Positions 1-11,892 of a stretch of DNA of 29,662 bases are shown piece after piece; position 1 is the first letter of the stretch, and each line of letters opens with the position of its first letter. The stretch is from NCBI GenBank assembly GCA_002224055.1, contig AZLU01000246.1, positions 29,070 through 58,731 of the forward strand, given 5' to 3'. The DNA comes from Pezizomycotina sp. ARF18 (Eukaryota > Ascomycota). Under the pieces are notes generated by a model. That model worked only from the letters and a program-made list of their open reading frames with translations, was not told the origin of the DNA and made no database searches. The translations under genes were made by a program, and so were the position numbers.

Positions 1-1476
1 AAAAAAAAAGTACCCAGTTCCGATAGTTTAAGCAATGCTTTACAGGGCTTCGTTTAGCTTTACCGTGTACGGAGCTCATGATCTCGCGCGGCGCGTACGC
101 TCCGGATGGGTATCAATCCAAGGTCAAACGGACCGCTGCTCGCCGATCTGCTTGAAGCGGGAAACAGCAGGTCCTTGAATTCCTCGCCCCAATCGTCGAC
201 GCCCGCTTCACGGTCGGAACGCGCCTATAACCAGTATCACTGCATAATTACAAAAAACGCCGTTAGAATAATGTTTTTTTTTTTTTTTTAGAATGCAAAC
301 TAACCCAGCGAAGTAAAACAGATTTCCCGCCGCTGGATAGCCCCCAGCTACTCCAAAGCGTTTGGTCGCGATCGAATGGCGTACCTTCGCAGCGTATGCT
401 GGCACGGCAAGCAGTGAACGACGGTTCGCTTCACCTTTTGAGCTATCTTTCCTTGTCCAGGGATATCGAAACTTCCGCGGCTTGTCCCACCAGTCCTCTC
501 CGTGCAATTCTTTATCCCACACTTCGCGAACCATTCTTGATTTCCAAGCGGCACGAAAAAAGTGCGCGTTCGGGTGCTTCGACTGGATTTTTCTTAACTC
601 CGTCAGGGATAGATGGTCGTAGTGCGATGGATATGACACGGCACGTCGACGAGGGGATGTCCTCAATTTGGCAGGGTGCTCCGTTATAGCGGGCAGGCCC
701 ATCCACGGTAACGGCGAACATCGTTGGCCAAAGAACCTACATCATAGTAAGCACAGCAGATAGGTCAGTTCCACTTTCAAAAACATGCGAGTATACATGG
801 ACGTAAGTAGCAAGTTTCATACCGGGTCGAAAGAGTGCTCTAAAACCACCGGGAAACTCGACCAAGTAACAGGCATGGCCGAGCCAGGTCGCACGGAATT
901 TTTCGTCGGCTTATAGATCTAGTCTCTAAAAATACAGGTTTGGTAACGGTAGGGATATTTGGAGGGTTCGTGTTTGGTCGTTCGCCCTTGAAAATGCTCC
1001 TATTGGAGAGAGGGTTAAGTCACATATTAGCGTAGCACGTGGCGAGCTTCGCGCAGCAATTGTGCGACTCTGAGGATTTTTTTTTTGAAAAAAAAAAACA
1101 AATCTCACCCTATAAGCCATTTGAAGATCTTCCAGCGGTCCTGCATTTGAAAACTGGATAATCAAATATTGTTAGCAAGTTGTTGTATGTATTCTATAAA
1201 AAAAATTGCTCCGGTGATAGAGAAACAAAGCTGTAGGTTTATCCAATGAATAACCAGAACTTCGCGCGCGTGCAAGTTCACCGACAGCTTACAGCCGCCA
1301 TTCTGTTTCTTCAGCTGCCTTTTGTTGTTGCTGCTCTTGCTGTTGCTAATTTCCGACGAATAGTTGAAACTTACGAAGGCCACGGGTTTTGAACACGCCA
1401 TTTGGCTGGTGGTGCGCTTTTCCGACGCATCCGCAGGAGCTGGATAGGGCCTAGATGGAACAATAACTGAAGTCAT
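1..1476 (-). CDS. NAPEPLD: NAPE-hydrolysing phospholipase D (metallo-beta-lactamase fold), partial, frame-disrupted
   Basis: This family uses a metallo-beta-lactamase fold with bound zinc to release N-acylethanolamines from N-acyl-phosphatidylethanolamine; the yeast member is mitochondrial Fmp30. The ATG is at 1476-1474 ([14 protein letters not shown]...). Family landmarks follow in order but in changing frames: AHHQPNGVF then NPWPS near 1390, a Gln-rich linker, DRWKIFKWL near 1130, [17 protein letters not shown] near 860, RCSPLPWMG near 710, a metal motif S-H-R-H-Y-D-H-L near 610 (two C bases must be missing), [15 protein letters not shown] near 545, CLPCQHT near 410 and FAGDTGY, whose codons are joined across the last intron. 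Three introns are placed at 1000-1108, 737-822 and 240-304; the N-terminal linker probably holds another. The C-terminal third lies beyond the left edge. At least eight single-base indels interrupt the frame, so it is either a pseudogene or a poorly polished sequence. Family assignment is secure; functional status is not. Confidence -1.
240..304 (-). other. NAPE-PLD intron that restores FAGDTGY
   Basis: Read on the minus strand, the donor is GTTAGT at 304-299 and the acceptor is TTATGCAG ending at 240. The intron is 65 bp and holds a 16-base T run on the plus strand (274-289). Splicing joins TTC GCT GG to T GAT ACT GGT TAT and recreates the conserved FAGDTGY turn of the family, which is strong support for this boundary. 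Confidence -1.
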
Positions 1477-1801
1477 GAAGCTGAAGCGAAGAGGATCCGT
1501 CGGGGTTTGCTGCTTTGTAACGGGATACGAGGCGTGGTGCAATGGTACTTTAAATCTCGAGATCAGTCGCAGGACCATATATATGTAGTACGGACGTATG
1601 GCTAAGGAGTTGTGCCAAGGGAAAACGGTCTCGGACAATAAGGGAGAGAGAGGAGGAATTGGAATTGGATCGTTTGGAGGGGTAAGTTATATATGAAATA
1701 TTGCTTCGCTGGCAGTGGAATCGGCGTCCCCTTTTTTTTGGTTCAAAATTTAAAAAAAAAAAAAAAAAGTGGATAATAATCTTTTTTTTGTTTACTTTAA
1801 G

Positions 1802-1832
<31 letters not shown>

Positions 1833-3527
1833 GTTTTCTGTTGGAGAGGCCACGGAGCACGGGAAACTATTATTTACTGTTCACTTTTCGGTCGCTTCGC
1901 TTGCAGTCGGGCCTAAGACCCTTAAAGTCCGGATGCGTGATGTTTTTTGTCTTGGCACGGTAAAAAAAAAAAGAAGAAAAAAAGAAAAAAAGCAAAAGAG
2001 GCTTGTAAGCGAGAGAAGAAGAGCTTACAACTTACAAGTGTGACCTAGCAGAGTTCGAGAACTGTACGCGTAACACCTAAAAAAAAAAAGGAAGAAAGAA
2101 AAGAAAAAGAAGAAGAAACAAAGTAATCTCAGCCACGAAAGAGAAAAAGCTAGAGATCAAGTGAAGTACGTGGTGGGGCGGTTGGGAGATAATGTTGTGG
2201 TTTATGGCTATGGGCGACCGAGGAGAAGAGAATGTGGTGAAAATTATTATAAAAAATGCAAGAAGAGAAAAGTGAGATCTTTAAATGACGAACTATCAGA
2301 TAATCCTGTAGCTAAACTATCAGTTCAATAATAATATATAAGTAGTAACTTCGATTCAGATGATTTAGGCACGACATTTTGAAAGCTACGCACGATCGCC
2401 TACAGAGCGGGTGAAATTAATCGTGAGAACCTCCGATTTTTTAACGATATACTATGTGACATCTATCGAGTATATATATAGTCTTGTGGTCGGTGTTCCC
2501 GAGATACTTCTGTGCCTGTCGGTCGGAGTTCAGGTTGTTCCACACCTTAGCGAGGAATTCTCACATGTCTTGCGCGTTCATTAAGTCATAGACTCTGGAA
2601 ACTTGCTAGCCTGATCAAGAAGAACCAGACAAAAATGATATCAGCAAGCAGCGTCAACCTGTCTACTCCAATACTCTTAAAAGGCCTAGGCTACTATTTA
2701 TTAATTCCTCTGGGCTGGGAAAAGTTTGGTATTTTCTTCTCATATATACATGACCTAGAAATTATGATTGTAATGTGCAGCTAGTTTTTATAGATAAGAT
2801 ATATATAGATAAGGATAGCAAGCCGCAATTGCTAATTGTGTCCATTGCTTTTAACTCAGGCATGGTATTTTATTACTGCTTAATCTTATAGTGGTACTAT
2901 CGACAAGTCCGGACTACCAATATATTCGGAACTACCAATAATATACATACTGCTGATTCGGTAACCGTAATTTCAAATCGCTACCAAGTAGGAATATATT
3001 ATTATTGGCATATAGGAATATCCTAAGTAGAGCCGTGAACCAGATGAATAACGCGGGCCTCATTTCCCTAGGAAAGACGCTATCATTCCCAGGCAGTGTG
3101 CTAGGAATTTAACGTCTTCTTATAATCTTAGTTTAGTACTATAGTTGATTGGTTTTCTTAAGCTCGAACCCAAATTATGTGTAAATGAGTAAAGCGATAC
3201 AGTACAAATAATACAATGAAGTCACCCAAATGAGATATGTTTCTATTCCTGTTTAGCGCCAGCAAAATTGATAAGCCTTCTCTGGGAAGGATTCGTTGAT
3301 AAATGAAGTATACAGCCCCTGGCAGCCATAAATTGCTAAGACCGCAATGGTTTTTTTTTTTTTTTTTTTTTTTTTTGTCCTTTGAAAAAACGTAAATTTG
3401 AAATGGCGTGTCTCATCATATGTGATTAACTCTTCTAATATTGTATACTATTACCCTACAGATGCGTTTATAATGGCCTTGATACTAGCGAGCACTAAGC
3501 TAAGCTATACACTGAAAACTCGAATTC
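1477..3527. other. Intergenic AT-rich region
   Basis: No convincing gene is visible. The stretch is upstream of the NAPE-PLD gene on one side and downstream of the minus-strand gene on the other. It contains a TA dinucleotide run at about 1808-1832, several A-rich runs between 1750 and 2110, and a 26-base T run at 3351-3376. Open frames here are short and low in complexity. Confidence -1.
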
Positions 3528-4800
3528 TCATACCGGGTTAAACAACCACAAGAAAATGCCGCGTAGGAAGGCGTACTGGGGCTCGAGTGTAGGTTGGGTG
3601 CCTTTCTGTCTGCGATTCCACTCGCTCCAGGCGACCTCCTTTTGTTCCCTCTCATCAGCGTACAGTGAAGCTAGGTCTGGATCGGGCAACTTCAGCTTGC
3701 ATAGCATAATCCAGCCCTCAGAGTCGGTCATGAGACCCTTTACAATTCCTCCTACATCTTCGACTTCGCCTTCACCCTCACTTAATTTACCGCCATCTTC
3801 GTTCTCATCTTGTCCTTACTCTTTCCCTTACTTTTGTCCTCGCTTTCAAGGTCGGCTTCACCTTCGCCTTCATTCTTACTTCATTCTTACTTTCAACGTG
3901 AGCTTTATCTTCAACTTCACCTTCACCTTCACCTTCACCTTCGCCTTCGCTCCCGCTCTTATTCACACCCCCACTTTCTCTTCAAGTGTATCCTCTATTG
4001 AAGCAGAAATATTCGCATTCTTCTTCTCCTTTCAGCCCACTCGGATCAATCTCAACCTTCCATTCTTCCTTAACAGGCTCGTCAACGCTTCGAGCCCTTC
4101 CTCAAATCCCTATAGAGAACACGGTACATTACTGCCGTCCCCTTAACCTCCAACCACTCCCCCTTCTCTTCGTAACAACGATGGTAGAGCGTGTCGAGAT
4201 TGCGGTCAAGCCGTACGAGCTCGCGAGCTTGATCTTCTGCCGGCTCAGGAAGCCTTGACGGCTTTATTAATCCTCTGGACGTAGTAGACATTATGAGGGA
4301 CTGCTCGACTCCTTTAGTGTGTTTTTCTGAGAACTCTTTCGTCGAGGTATGGGGTACCCCCAGATCCGCTTCCATTTGCTTAAAAGCCATTTTGGCACTT
4401 TTGCAGCACTGCTGCATTGCTTTGGCCAACTTGTTCAAATTTTACGGAAGTATTTATTGAGCTTTCTCAGTTGGCCGCGGATCGACGTAAATGATGAGGC
4501 GGTTCGTAGAAGGGTATATTGTCATGAATTCGTGTAGCCTTTGTTCCTGTAATGGATTGGTGGGGGTGGACCAGGAGGGGTCTTTTACGCGGGTAAGAGA
4601 ATACGATATTGTAGTATCCTTAGGTATACGCAAATTAAACTGACGGTAGGTGCGGAAGATATTAATGGAATATCTTTCTAATGTTGGCAACTTTGGTGAT
4701 ATTTTGGTGGCAGCTCTAGATGATAGCTGATGGATGGGATGAGAAGGGTGGAATATATATCCAATAACTAAGAAGAAGAGTGAAAGAGGGTACTTTTCTG
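3528..4800 (-). CDS. Unrecognised protein with acidic Gly-rich repeat, frame-disrupted
   Basis: Coding character continues on the minus strand in changing frames. From about 4800 the frame reads through HPIHQLSSRAATKISPKLP and RYSINIFRTYRQFNL to a basic segment near 4490-4440 (PSTNRLIIYVDPR). After a frame change near 4460 comes an amphipathic helical stretch (LNKLAKAMQQCCKSAKMAFK), then a charged segment ending RVLYRDLRKGSK near 4085. The next part is an acidic low-complexity linker rich in EGEGEG at about 3900-3960. The C-terminal block starts with GLMTDSEGWIMLCKLKLPD near 3740 and ends at the stop at 3528. No start codon is certain and no intron is needed. I do not recognise the family. 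The disruptions resemble those in neighbouring genes, so the intact product may be about 400 residues. Confidence -1.
3900..3960 (-). repeat. Hexanucleotide repeat coding Glu-Gly
   Basis: The plus strand shows tandem cttcac/cttcgc hexamers. On the minus strand they read GAAGGT and encode an EGEGEG run inside the unrecognised gene. Similar scattered units occur at about 3750-3790, suggesting local slippage expansion. Confidence -1.
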
Positions 4801-7104
4801 CTCCTTAAGCACACTATTGCCAAGGAAAGACAGTACGTTATTAGAGTTCCTTCGCTTCTCGAGCGAAGATTCACTAAAAGTAGTTGCTCCTAGGAGGAAA
4901 GTTTCAGAACATCTTTGTGAAGTTAGTTTACAGTTTGATCATGAGAGCAAGGAGGAAGAAACGCAAGAAAACAATAATCAATACTTTAGAGTTAAAAGGT
5001 AGTTCCCGCAAGATCTCGTAGAAGCTTATTCTGACACGTCCAACTTAAACATAGTTATCTTCAATACCATTAAAATTGTAATTAATATGAATACTTTCTA
5101 GAATGCTGTTATCGCGACCTTCAATACAAGGAATCTAGACACAGCAATGTGAAGAGATGAAAACATCGTCCTGTAAGCTGGGGACTCCAAGGATCCTGAT
5201 CTCAGCTACGCTGAGAACTGTGGACATCTGAACATGTTTACGGGACTGGACTTGGAGTTAGAGGAGCTCCTCGATGTAATCTCAATAACAGCCTTCTTGT
5301 GTAGCAGTGTCGTAATTTTCGGCCCCGAACAGGAACTTGCTACGGAGTAGGATTTTATTATTTACAAGTACAAAGTTGTTTTATCGATAGATATTTCGAA
5401 TGATTAAAACTATGGAGTATTGACGAGGGAAAATAAATAAATAATAAATAAGTAAATAAATAAATAAATAAAAGGAGAGATCAAAACTTGCTTAGTTTTA
5501 CGCGCTCGCGAGGTAGGGAATTGAGCTCTAGTTCCAAAATAAACTTAGAAGCTCTACAATATTTCAAATTTTGATCAGTAATGTTTGTAGTCCATGACAA
5601 TTGCGTCTTAGCATGCAATGCGTTATATACTAGCCTCCTCCTTATCGAAGGGAGCTCAAGGTTACAGCGTCTAAACGAACCTTGAGCTACGAGAATATCT
5701 TGCAAGGTACAAAGAAAACTCATCTCCGACCTGAATTAATCATTTCAATACATGCGATGAAAAGAAGCGTTTAAACTTTTTATTTTTTTTTTTTTTGAGG
5801 CATTACCTCTATTTGTATATCTTGTCGACAAAATTGAACTTGGAACTTCCCTTTTCATGAGACCGTTAAAAAGATAACATCGGCGAAAGGAGACGACTAA
5901 TTGAGTGCAGCTGTATATATACGATAGTCCGATAGCCCGTGCATCATGAGCATGTATTTTTAGTGAGCGGTAAGCGGTAAGCGTCCAGTAGTATATTATC
6001 AACTACCGAACAGCGATCCTGTCAAAGCGACTTCGATCGCGACACCTCGAAGGACGACTTAAGCTATCATTTCCAGAGAAGGGCTCAACGCACAGGCCCA
6101 CCTCGGTATCCAATTTCTTCCTTCAAAATTGATACTAAAACGATCCACTTGTTGAGTGGTGCATCTTCGCAATTGACCAGATAGATCGAAATCGTCCTGT
6201 TTAACAATTGGTTAGACCATCGCTAGCTACAGCTGCAAGGTGCTTGATAGTAGCTGAATGAAAGTATATTTTTCTCGATATGTTGCTCGTATTTCTTTTG
6301 CCTCTGATGTTTCTTTTCCGTCTTTCTTTCCTTTTTCCTTCTGATGAGTTGAAGGGGCACTGAGTTGACAATAGTTTTGTGTTAAGCGCCTTGGTCGTTT
6401 GGGCTTTGCAGAATTCTGACAGTTCGTGCAACTCCTGTGTTCCCCTTCTGGAGTCCTGGGTGCTTAACGCTCGTGGCTCAACATGGTGGGGTTGACGGAA
6501 AGGGGAATCCAAGAGAAAGTGGGGAAAAAACCGATTTTGGGACTTGCCCACTTTATAACGCCGATCTTGCTATAGGAGAATATTTCCGCCATAGGTGTAT
6601 TTATTGTATTCACTGTAAACGATGCGATCCCGAGCTCGACAAACATCTGGACAGGGTAAAATAGGTGGGTTAAAATGAATAAATGGATAAAATAAAAATA
6701 GGAAGGATTCTGTAAAGTCCCCCACTCTGACCCTTTATCATAGGTAGAGCTTTCTTTTACGGGAAGGAAAGATTCTTGAAAAAAAAAAAAAAAAAAAAAG
6801 CAAAATTAAAGCTCCCGGATTTTATGCGCCCAAGTTAACTTTTGGCGATCAGGAGCGCCAAAATCTGTAGTTCGACGCTAAAAGAACCAACAGCTAGGTC
6901 CTCGGTAACAGTAATAGCTAGCTCGTTATCCAGGAGCGGGCCTGCATGAGCGGATTCTTACAGGCGTTGAAGAGCACAAGAAGCTTTAGCCTATCAGACT
7001 AAAACTCGAGCCTCGCACCAAGAGAAAAGAAAAGCTCCCGGAAGAGGCTGGACGTTCGACCATCAACATGGGAATCCGCGTCTATTTATGGATCAACGAA
7101 TTGC

Positions 7105-7138
<34 letters not shown>

Positions 7139-7611
7139 AATTTTCGTCAAACCAGTTCGAACGGTGAGTGGGGAAAGGTACTTTACCACTTTTGGAAGTG
7201 ATGATCCTTTTTGTCGCTTTTTTAGAATATTCAGAGATTTGCTAGAGAGTTGAAGGATTCCACCACTGACTTACTCCAGCGCAGACAACTTTTGTAAGCA
7301 ACTAGACTTAACAATTTCAATTTTGGGGTTGTCTTTCTCTTAACAGCCTTTTTTGGATTTTAGTTTATTTTTTATTTTTATATTTTTGTTTGTTTTATTT
7401 ATTCTAAACATTAGGCGCAAGGCGCAAGGTAACGTCGAAACCTAAGAGTTGATTGTTTTATGGTACGTCAAGTACCGTAGTAGTCAGAAACCCCTACTGA
7501 CCCATATATGTCAACGACCGTTAGAGGAGCGCATTAACGGAAGCTCAGCCTTGACGACTCTTTGTTCCAAGTTTCCAAATAATTCCTGGGTATTGATTTT
7601 AGGAATCGCAA
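4801..7611. other. AT-rich region without firm genes
   Basis: I see no gene I can support. A plus-strand frame at 4817-5002 (61 codons, starting at a TTG) and one on each strand near 6200-6660 have some coding flavour but no recognisable motif. Simple repeats include AATA tetranucleotides at about 5430-5474, a 21-base A run at 6779-6799 and a 32-base A run at 7106-7137. Several A runs follow purine-rich sequence, as in worn retroposon tails, but no element body is recognisable. Confidence -1.
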
Positions 7612-7877
7612 ATGGCGGTCGGTAAATCACTGTCGTCTGGTTATAAAGATATAGCTTCATGCCACCCGGCTAAAAGACACATCTCTACGAAAGTCAGGAG
7701 AGAAATAGATATTCCAGTTTTTTCATTACCATATTCTATGCGAAATATCTCTTTTTCCTCTTGGTCGAACACCGGAGCACCTCGAATACCCTTTCATTTC
7801 CTATCGCATTTGAGGGCCATCGTGGTGACGGCGGTCATCGATTCGCGCAGATCCTTCTCACTGAAAGGGCGCTGCGA

Positions 7878-8671
7878 TGAGCATGGACGACCCAACTGAT
7901 ATGGGACAATCAAATTCAAAGAGTGCGGGCAACGAAGCACCAAAGGAAATGGTGTAACAATGCTTCTTTCTGCGCTTGAATTGTTTCCCACAAGCTTTGG
8001 CAAAAGACCAAGACTCACCATACTCTAGTTGTTTCTGGAGGGGTGGTCTTCGTCCTACTCTTTCGATCTCGACCTTCCACGGAAGACATAAGTGTTCTGC
8101 AAGCATCCCACCTTGACGCCAAACGAAAACAGTACTCGTCGCAGCGATAAACAGAGCGCTGAAAAACACTCCCTCTCGAAATCTTGGCTCAATAACAGTG
8201 CGGAAAAGGACATAAGCGCCGAAGATCTTGAGGCCGTTATCTCCAGAAGCCTCGCGCAGAAGGAGACGTCTTCAGCAGCGAGGGGCTAAGCTTAATAGCG
8301 GTTGACTTCTACTACGCGCTTAAGAAATGCTTCTCGACCTCTCGAAGGCGCTGAGGAGGGAGCTGCAGCATTCAGCACCCAACACCCCATCTATCGATAT
8401 CGAAGGGACCGAAGGAGACCTCAAAGTGCGGCGCCGCACAAACACGTGGTCCTTAGGGACATGGTTGCAGCTTTGCGGAGGCTGGTTTCCGTCGAAAATC
8501 GAGGCAAGACAGTCGAACGAGCGGAGATCGACGAAGTCTACCCGGACCTCCGCGTAACCGATGAGGCTATCGAATTCTTCAGAGAGCTTATAACGCCAAA
8601 TTCGGTGAGAGAGGGATAGTTGCTGGAAAGCTCTCGACGACGAGCATTTGTATGAGGAACCGAAGGACTAG
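7878..8671 (+). CDS. Unrecognised helical protein, frame-disrupted
   Basis: An ATG at 7878 opens a short frame (MSMDDPTDMGQSNSKSAGNE), which I take as the likely start. Coding character from about 8090 is clear but changes frame. The segments are SKSWLNNSAEKDISAEDLEA in frame with 8092, then FSSEGLSLIAVDFYYALK from 8268, LLDLSKALRRELQHS from 8327, HVVLRDMVAALRRLVSVENR in the original frame, then AKFGERGIVAG from 8595 and KALDDEHLYEEPKD ending at the stop 8669-8671. Each of these five changes is equivalent to one missing base, several beside short G or A runs. The product appears rich in charged amphipathic helices. I do not recognise the family. The part between 7960 and 8090 is unresolved and may hold an intron or further breaks. 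Confidence -1.
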
Positions 8672-10111
8672 GAGATAATGTAGATGTATATCGAAGCTCT
8701 GCGTCATCTGCCATGGTGTAAATCTACGATAAAAGAAAATTGGATCGGCCAGCACCCGAAAAAGGCGTGCAATCGCCTGGAGATTACCTTCGCCACACCA
8801 GTGCTGCGCCACGCTGAGGCGTTGATGATGTCATAGCCGTTTTTCCTTTTCACTGCTTCGAGACACGAGATGAATCGATATCCTTTTCTTTTCTTTTTCC
8901 CTTCTTGTATTCCTACTTTTTCTCTCCTTTTCTACTTCGTTACTCGAAGGCATGGCACGAACTTTTTTTTTTTTTGAGAAGGTGCAGAGCTGGGACCTGC
9001 GTCGTCGTCGCTAATCCAATTGGTCGAGTTGATTTGCCTCCATTTTACCTCTTCTTCCTCCCCTATTTTCGCCTTCGAGCCCTTTTTTCTGATGTTACAG
9101 CTCCTGTCTATAAAATTGATTCTTCACGAGGTAATTGATGTCAGAATTCTATACTGAAACACCAAAAAAAGGAAAGTGTCGTTTTTCTTTGGTCCGGTTT
9201 ACAACGCTTATTTGAGTTGGAGCAAAGGCTGAGGATGACGTACATGGTATGTGATTGGGAACGATCCGGTTAGAATTCCGTCAAATGCAGTCTATCGCCA
9301 CGGCTCGTAGCGGAAAGCCACTCAGAGGTGCTCAGCAAGAAAGTACTCTGTGGATGAGACTTTGTTGGACACTTTTTGTCTGCTGAAAATACTCAGTGCT
9401 GAAAACGAAAACGGCTTTGTTCACACAAGACTGAGCGCGTAGCGTATTTCCTCTTAAACAAAGCAGCAAGGAGACCCTAGAGTCCGCTCGAAACATCTGC
9501 TGGATATTCTTCTGTCTTCAGCCTCTTGACATTCTCTCTCCGTGGAAATATAAGTGAAAAACGAGACACCTGCTTCAAAGCAATCCCGGTCTCAAAATTA
9601 AAATGCCGAAAAAATAAGTTTGCGTTGGTTCTTTTTTCCTTTTTCCTTTTTCCTTTTTTTTTTCCCTTATTTATTACAGTTGGTGTCGTCATTGGAGGGC
9701 GCGAATTTTAATTTGCAGTCTTATAATAATAAAAATAAAATAAAATAAAATATATTTCCTTTTTTTTTTTTTTTTTCTGATTTTGAATGGTTACAAAAAA
9801 GCAACTCCCCCCTACAAAGAAAGAATCACCCCATTGCTACCAATTTGCGCTGCGATCACAATTACGCACCAAATCGAACCAAGCCAATTGCATGCAAGGT
9901 CTCCACACGCACACATCATAAACAAAGCAGGGCTGGGGGACAGGCAAAAGGTCTCTTTCTCACAAAGTACATCACTCTTCCCTCTAAGAAAAAGGTGAGG
10001 AGAACTCCTTCCAGGTGAAGCGCGACAAGGGCAGAAAAAAAAGAAAAAAGCAAAAGAAAGCACTCGAAGACATCTCCGTTGGCTATTCCCCCGCTAGGGT
10101 CTACTGATAGA
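8672..10111. other. Intergenic region upstream of PMP3
   Basis: No gene is supported. The sequence has T- and CT-rich stretches at 8880-9080 and 9630-9665, an AATAA-type run near 9730-9750, and a T run near 9761-9777. The final 250 bp, rich in short C and A tracts, are the probable PMP3 promoter. Confidence -1.
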
Positions 10112-10118
10112 TATAAAA
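10112..10118 (+). promoter_or_regulatory. Likely TATA box of PMP3
   Basis: TATAAAA lies 160 bp upstream of the PMP3 ATG and is followed by a pyrimidine-rich leader, the arrangement common at strongly expressed fungal promoters. The transcription start itself is not visible. Confidence -1.
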
Positions 10119-10277
10119 GAAAGGCTCGCCCTCCCATCGTATCAGTCTCCTCTTCTGTCTATTAACATCTTTTCCTTACAACAGATCTGTAAACCGAACA
10201 CTAAAACAAACAAAACACCCATCCTCCATAACCTCAACAACAAATCTACTAAGCTTACGCTTGTCCAATATACAAAT

Positions 10278-10962
10278 ATGCCTTTCACCGCCAGGTAAGT
10301 CTTGAATGCTGGCTTTGCTCTTCCTCTCGAGACAGATTCCTGAAAGACTGTTATATTTGCTGACTCTCGGTTCATTATAGCGACATTTGCAAGGTAAATA
10401 ATAAAAATTCTCTTCCGGTGGCTCCGCCGGTATCCGGGGATCTCCTTGTCCCCAAGCCTAGGACTCGTTCTTACTCGCTACTTGCGCATATGACCCTTTC
10501 GCTATTTGTGACATGGGACAGAGGAGAAACAGGAAAGAAAAAAGAAAAACAAGGAAAAATACGGAAATGCCGCACAAAATAAAAAAAGAGAGAGAAACTT
10601 GATAGGGTGCAGCAGAGCTATGACAAAATAGTGCATACCTAAACTCTGTGGCTGGGGAAAGAAGGAATAAAAAAAAAAATCCACAAAGCGCCGCAACACC
10701 AAGACAAAGGAGGTAAGGAAGTGTGCTAATCATCAGTCGCTTTTTAGATCATCCTTGCCATCATCCTCCCACCTCTCGCGTCTTCCTAGAGCGTGGTTGC
10801 AATGCCGACTTTTTCATCAATATCCTCCTGACGATTCTCGGTATCTACCTGGTAAGTACAATATCTTCTTCCTCAACACTCCTGATTGATTAAACAAGAG
10901 CTAACGTCTAATCTTCTCTAACCAGGCATAATCACGCGCTCTACATAATCTTGAAATATTAA
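10278..10962 (+). CDS. PMP3: Plasma membrane proteolipid 3 (UPF0057/PMP3), four exons, three one-base losses
   Basis: PMP3 is a tiny two-helix plasma-membrane proteolipid that influences membrane potential and salt tolerance. Exons are 10278-10294, 10381-10393, 10748-10851 and 10926-10962. They encode MPFTAS, DICK, then IILAIILPPL, VFLERGCNADFFINILLTIL, and a final HALYIILKY-like end. Total coding length fits the usual 57 residues. Three positions each lack one base relative to the family: CTCGCG where CTCGGCGTC is expected (about 10777), GGTATC where GGTTATC is expected (about 10841), and ATCACG where ATCCACG is expected (about 10933). Donors, acceptors and branch-like CTGAC/CTAAC sites are all intact. 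Identification is secure; as written the reading frame would end at a TAG in exon 3. Confidence -1.
10381..10393 (+). other. PMP3: 13-nt micro-exon of PMP3
   Basis: CGACATTTGCAAG sits between a TTCATTATAG acceptor and a GTAAAT donor. With the last two bases of exon 1 it encodes S-D-I-C-K, exactly the conserved PMP3 N-terminus. The following intron (10394-10747) is 354 bp, far longer than any other intron in the window. Confidence -1.
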
Positions 10963-11892
10963 ATTATAGAGCGCCTTTTCGTCTGAAGCGCGAGTTTACG
11001 ATTTCTATACCTCCTTGAACTATTACGCCTAATCACGCGAACACAACCAACGACACCCGAATCTCACAAAATGGGCTTGGAAGTTTGGCAGACAAAAAGA
11101 TTAAATACTAACTCGAACTTCATTTCACAATTGCCTTAGGATTTAGCCCCTTAGTATACATTCATTTTATAATAGTCAACCCCTTCTTATTTATTTAAGG
11201 GCATGGAGGATTGCCGGGTGTCATCTTTTCGGCGCTTGATTCCCCCCCTTCTTTCTTTCTTTCTTTCTTTCTTTTTTGGTTGCGCGTAATGATGTTTGTT
11301 CGGAGACATTCCATGTAACTTGTATTTTATCCAGATAATGCTCTAGTATCCATATGCTTCTGTCCCTCTTACACGGATGCTGAATCTCGAAATTCTATGC
11401 GACATATTTCCCTTCAATCACTGGCTTAAAGTTCTATATCCTAAAATCGCGGGCAATACACCATGTCTTCATATTGAGTAATCTCTGCTATAAGTCTGGT
11501 CACCGATTATTAAAAATACGCGTTTATACGGCGGAGGTATTGGTTATGAAAGTGGCGATCGAACTTCCCCAAAACCCTTCGAAATTCAATTTGTCGCGGA
11601 AAATATTCGATATATACTATATACGGTTCCGTTCACAAGGACAATAATATTGAGCGTTTGACATCTGGCTAATCACTAGACTGAACACCCCTCTTATCTA
11701 TACTCTATTGAGCTGCGATCTTCCTAAGTCTATTTTTTCACAGTTTGATGGGAGCTGTAAAAGGATTTGTGACACTCACTTTATTCAAATTCACTTCAAG
11801 ACACGATATAGGCTACGTTACTGCTAATACATATACATATATATCTTGATGTAGCCTTGCACCACGGCTAATTATCCTAATTCTTGAAAATA
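10963..11892. other. Intergenic region downstream of PMP3
   Basis: Nothing coding is supported. It contains a CTTT tetranucleotide run at about 11249-11271 and short AT-rich segments. The first 200 bp are the likely PMP3 3' untranslated region. Confidence -1.

Noticed and set aside
208-721. Separate overlapping minus-strand frames of 164, 69 and 68 codons
   Set aside because: They are pieces of one NAPE-PLD gene seen in different frames because of indels and an intron.
1162-1638. 158-codon minus-strand frame as an independent gene
   Set aside because: Its middle contains the NAPE-PLD N-terminus starting at the ATG at 1476; the part before that is leader and the end runs through a probable intron.
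4817-5002. 61-codon plus-strand frame with plausible composition
   Set aside because: No ATG start, no motif and no partner exon; too weak to call.
10458-10733. Hydrophobic minus-strand frames of 91 and 66 codons
   Set aside because: They lie wholly in the A-rich second intron of PMP3, and their hydrophobicity follows from base composition.
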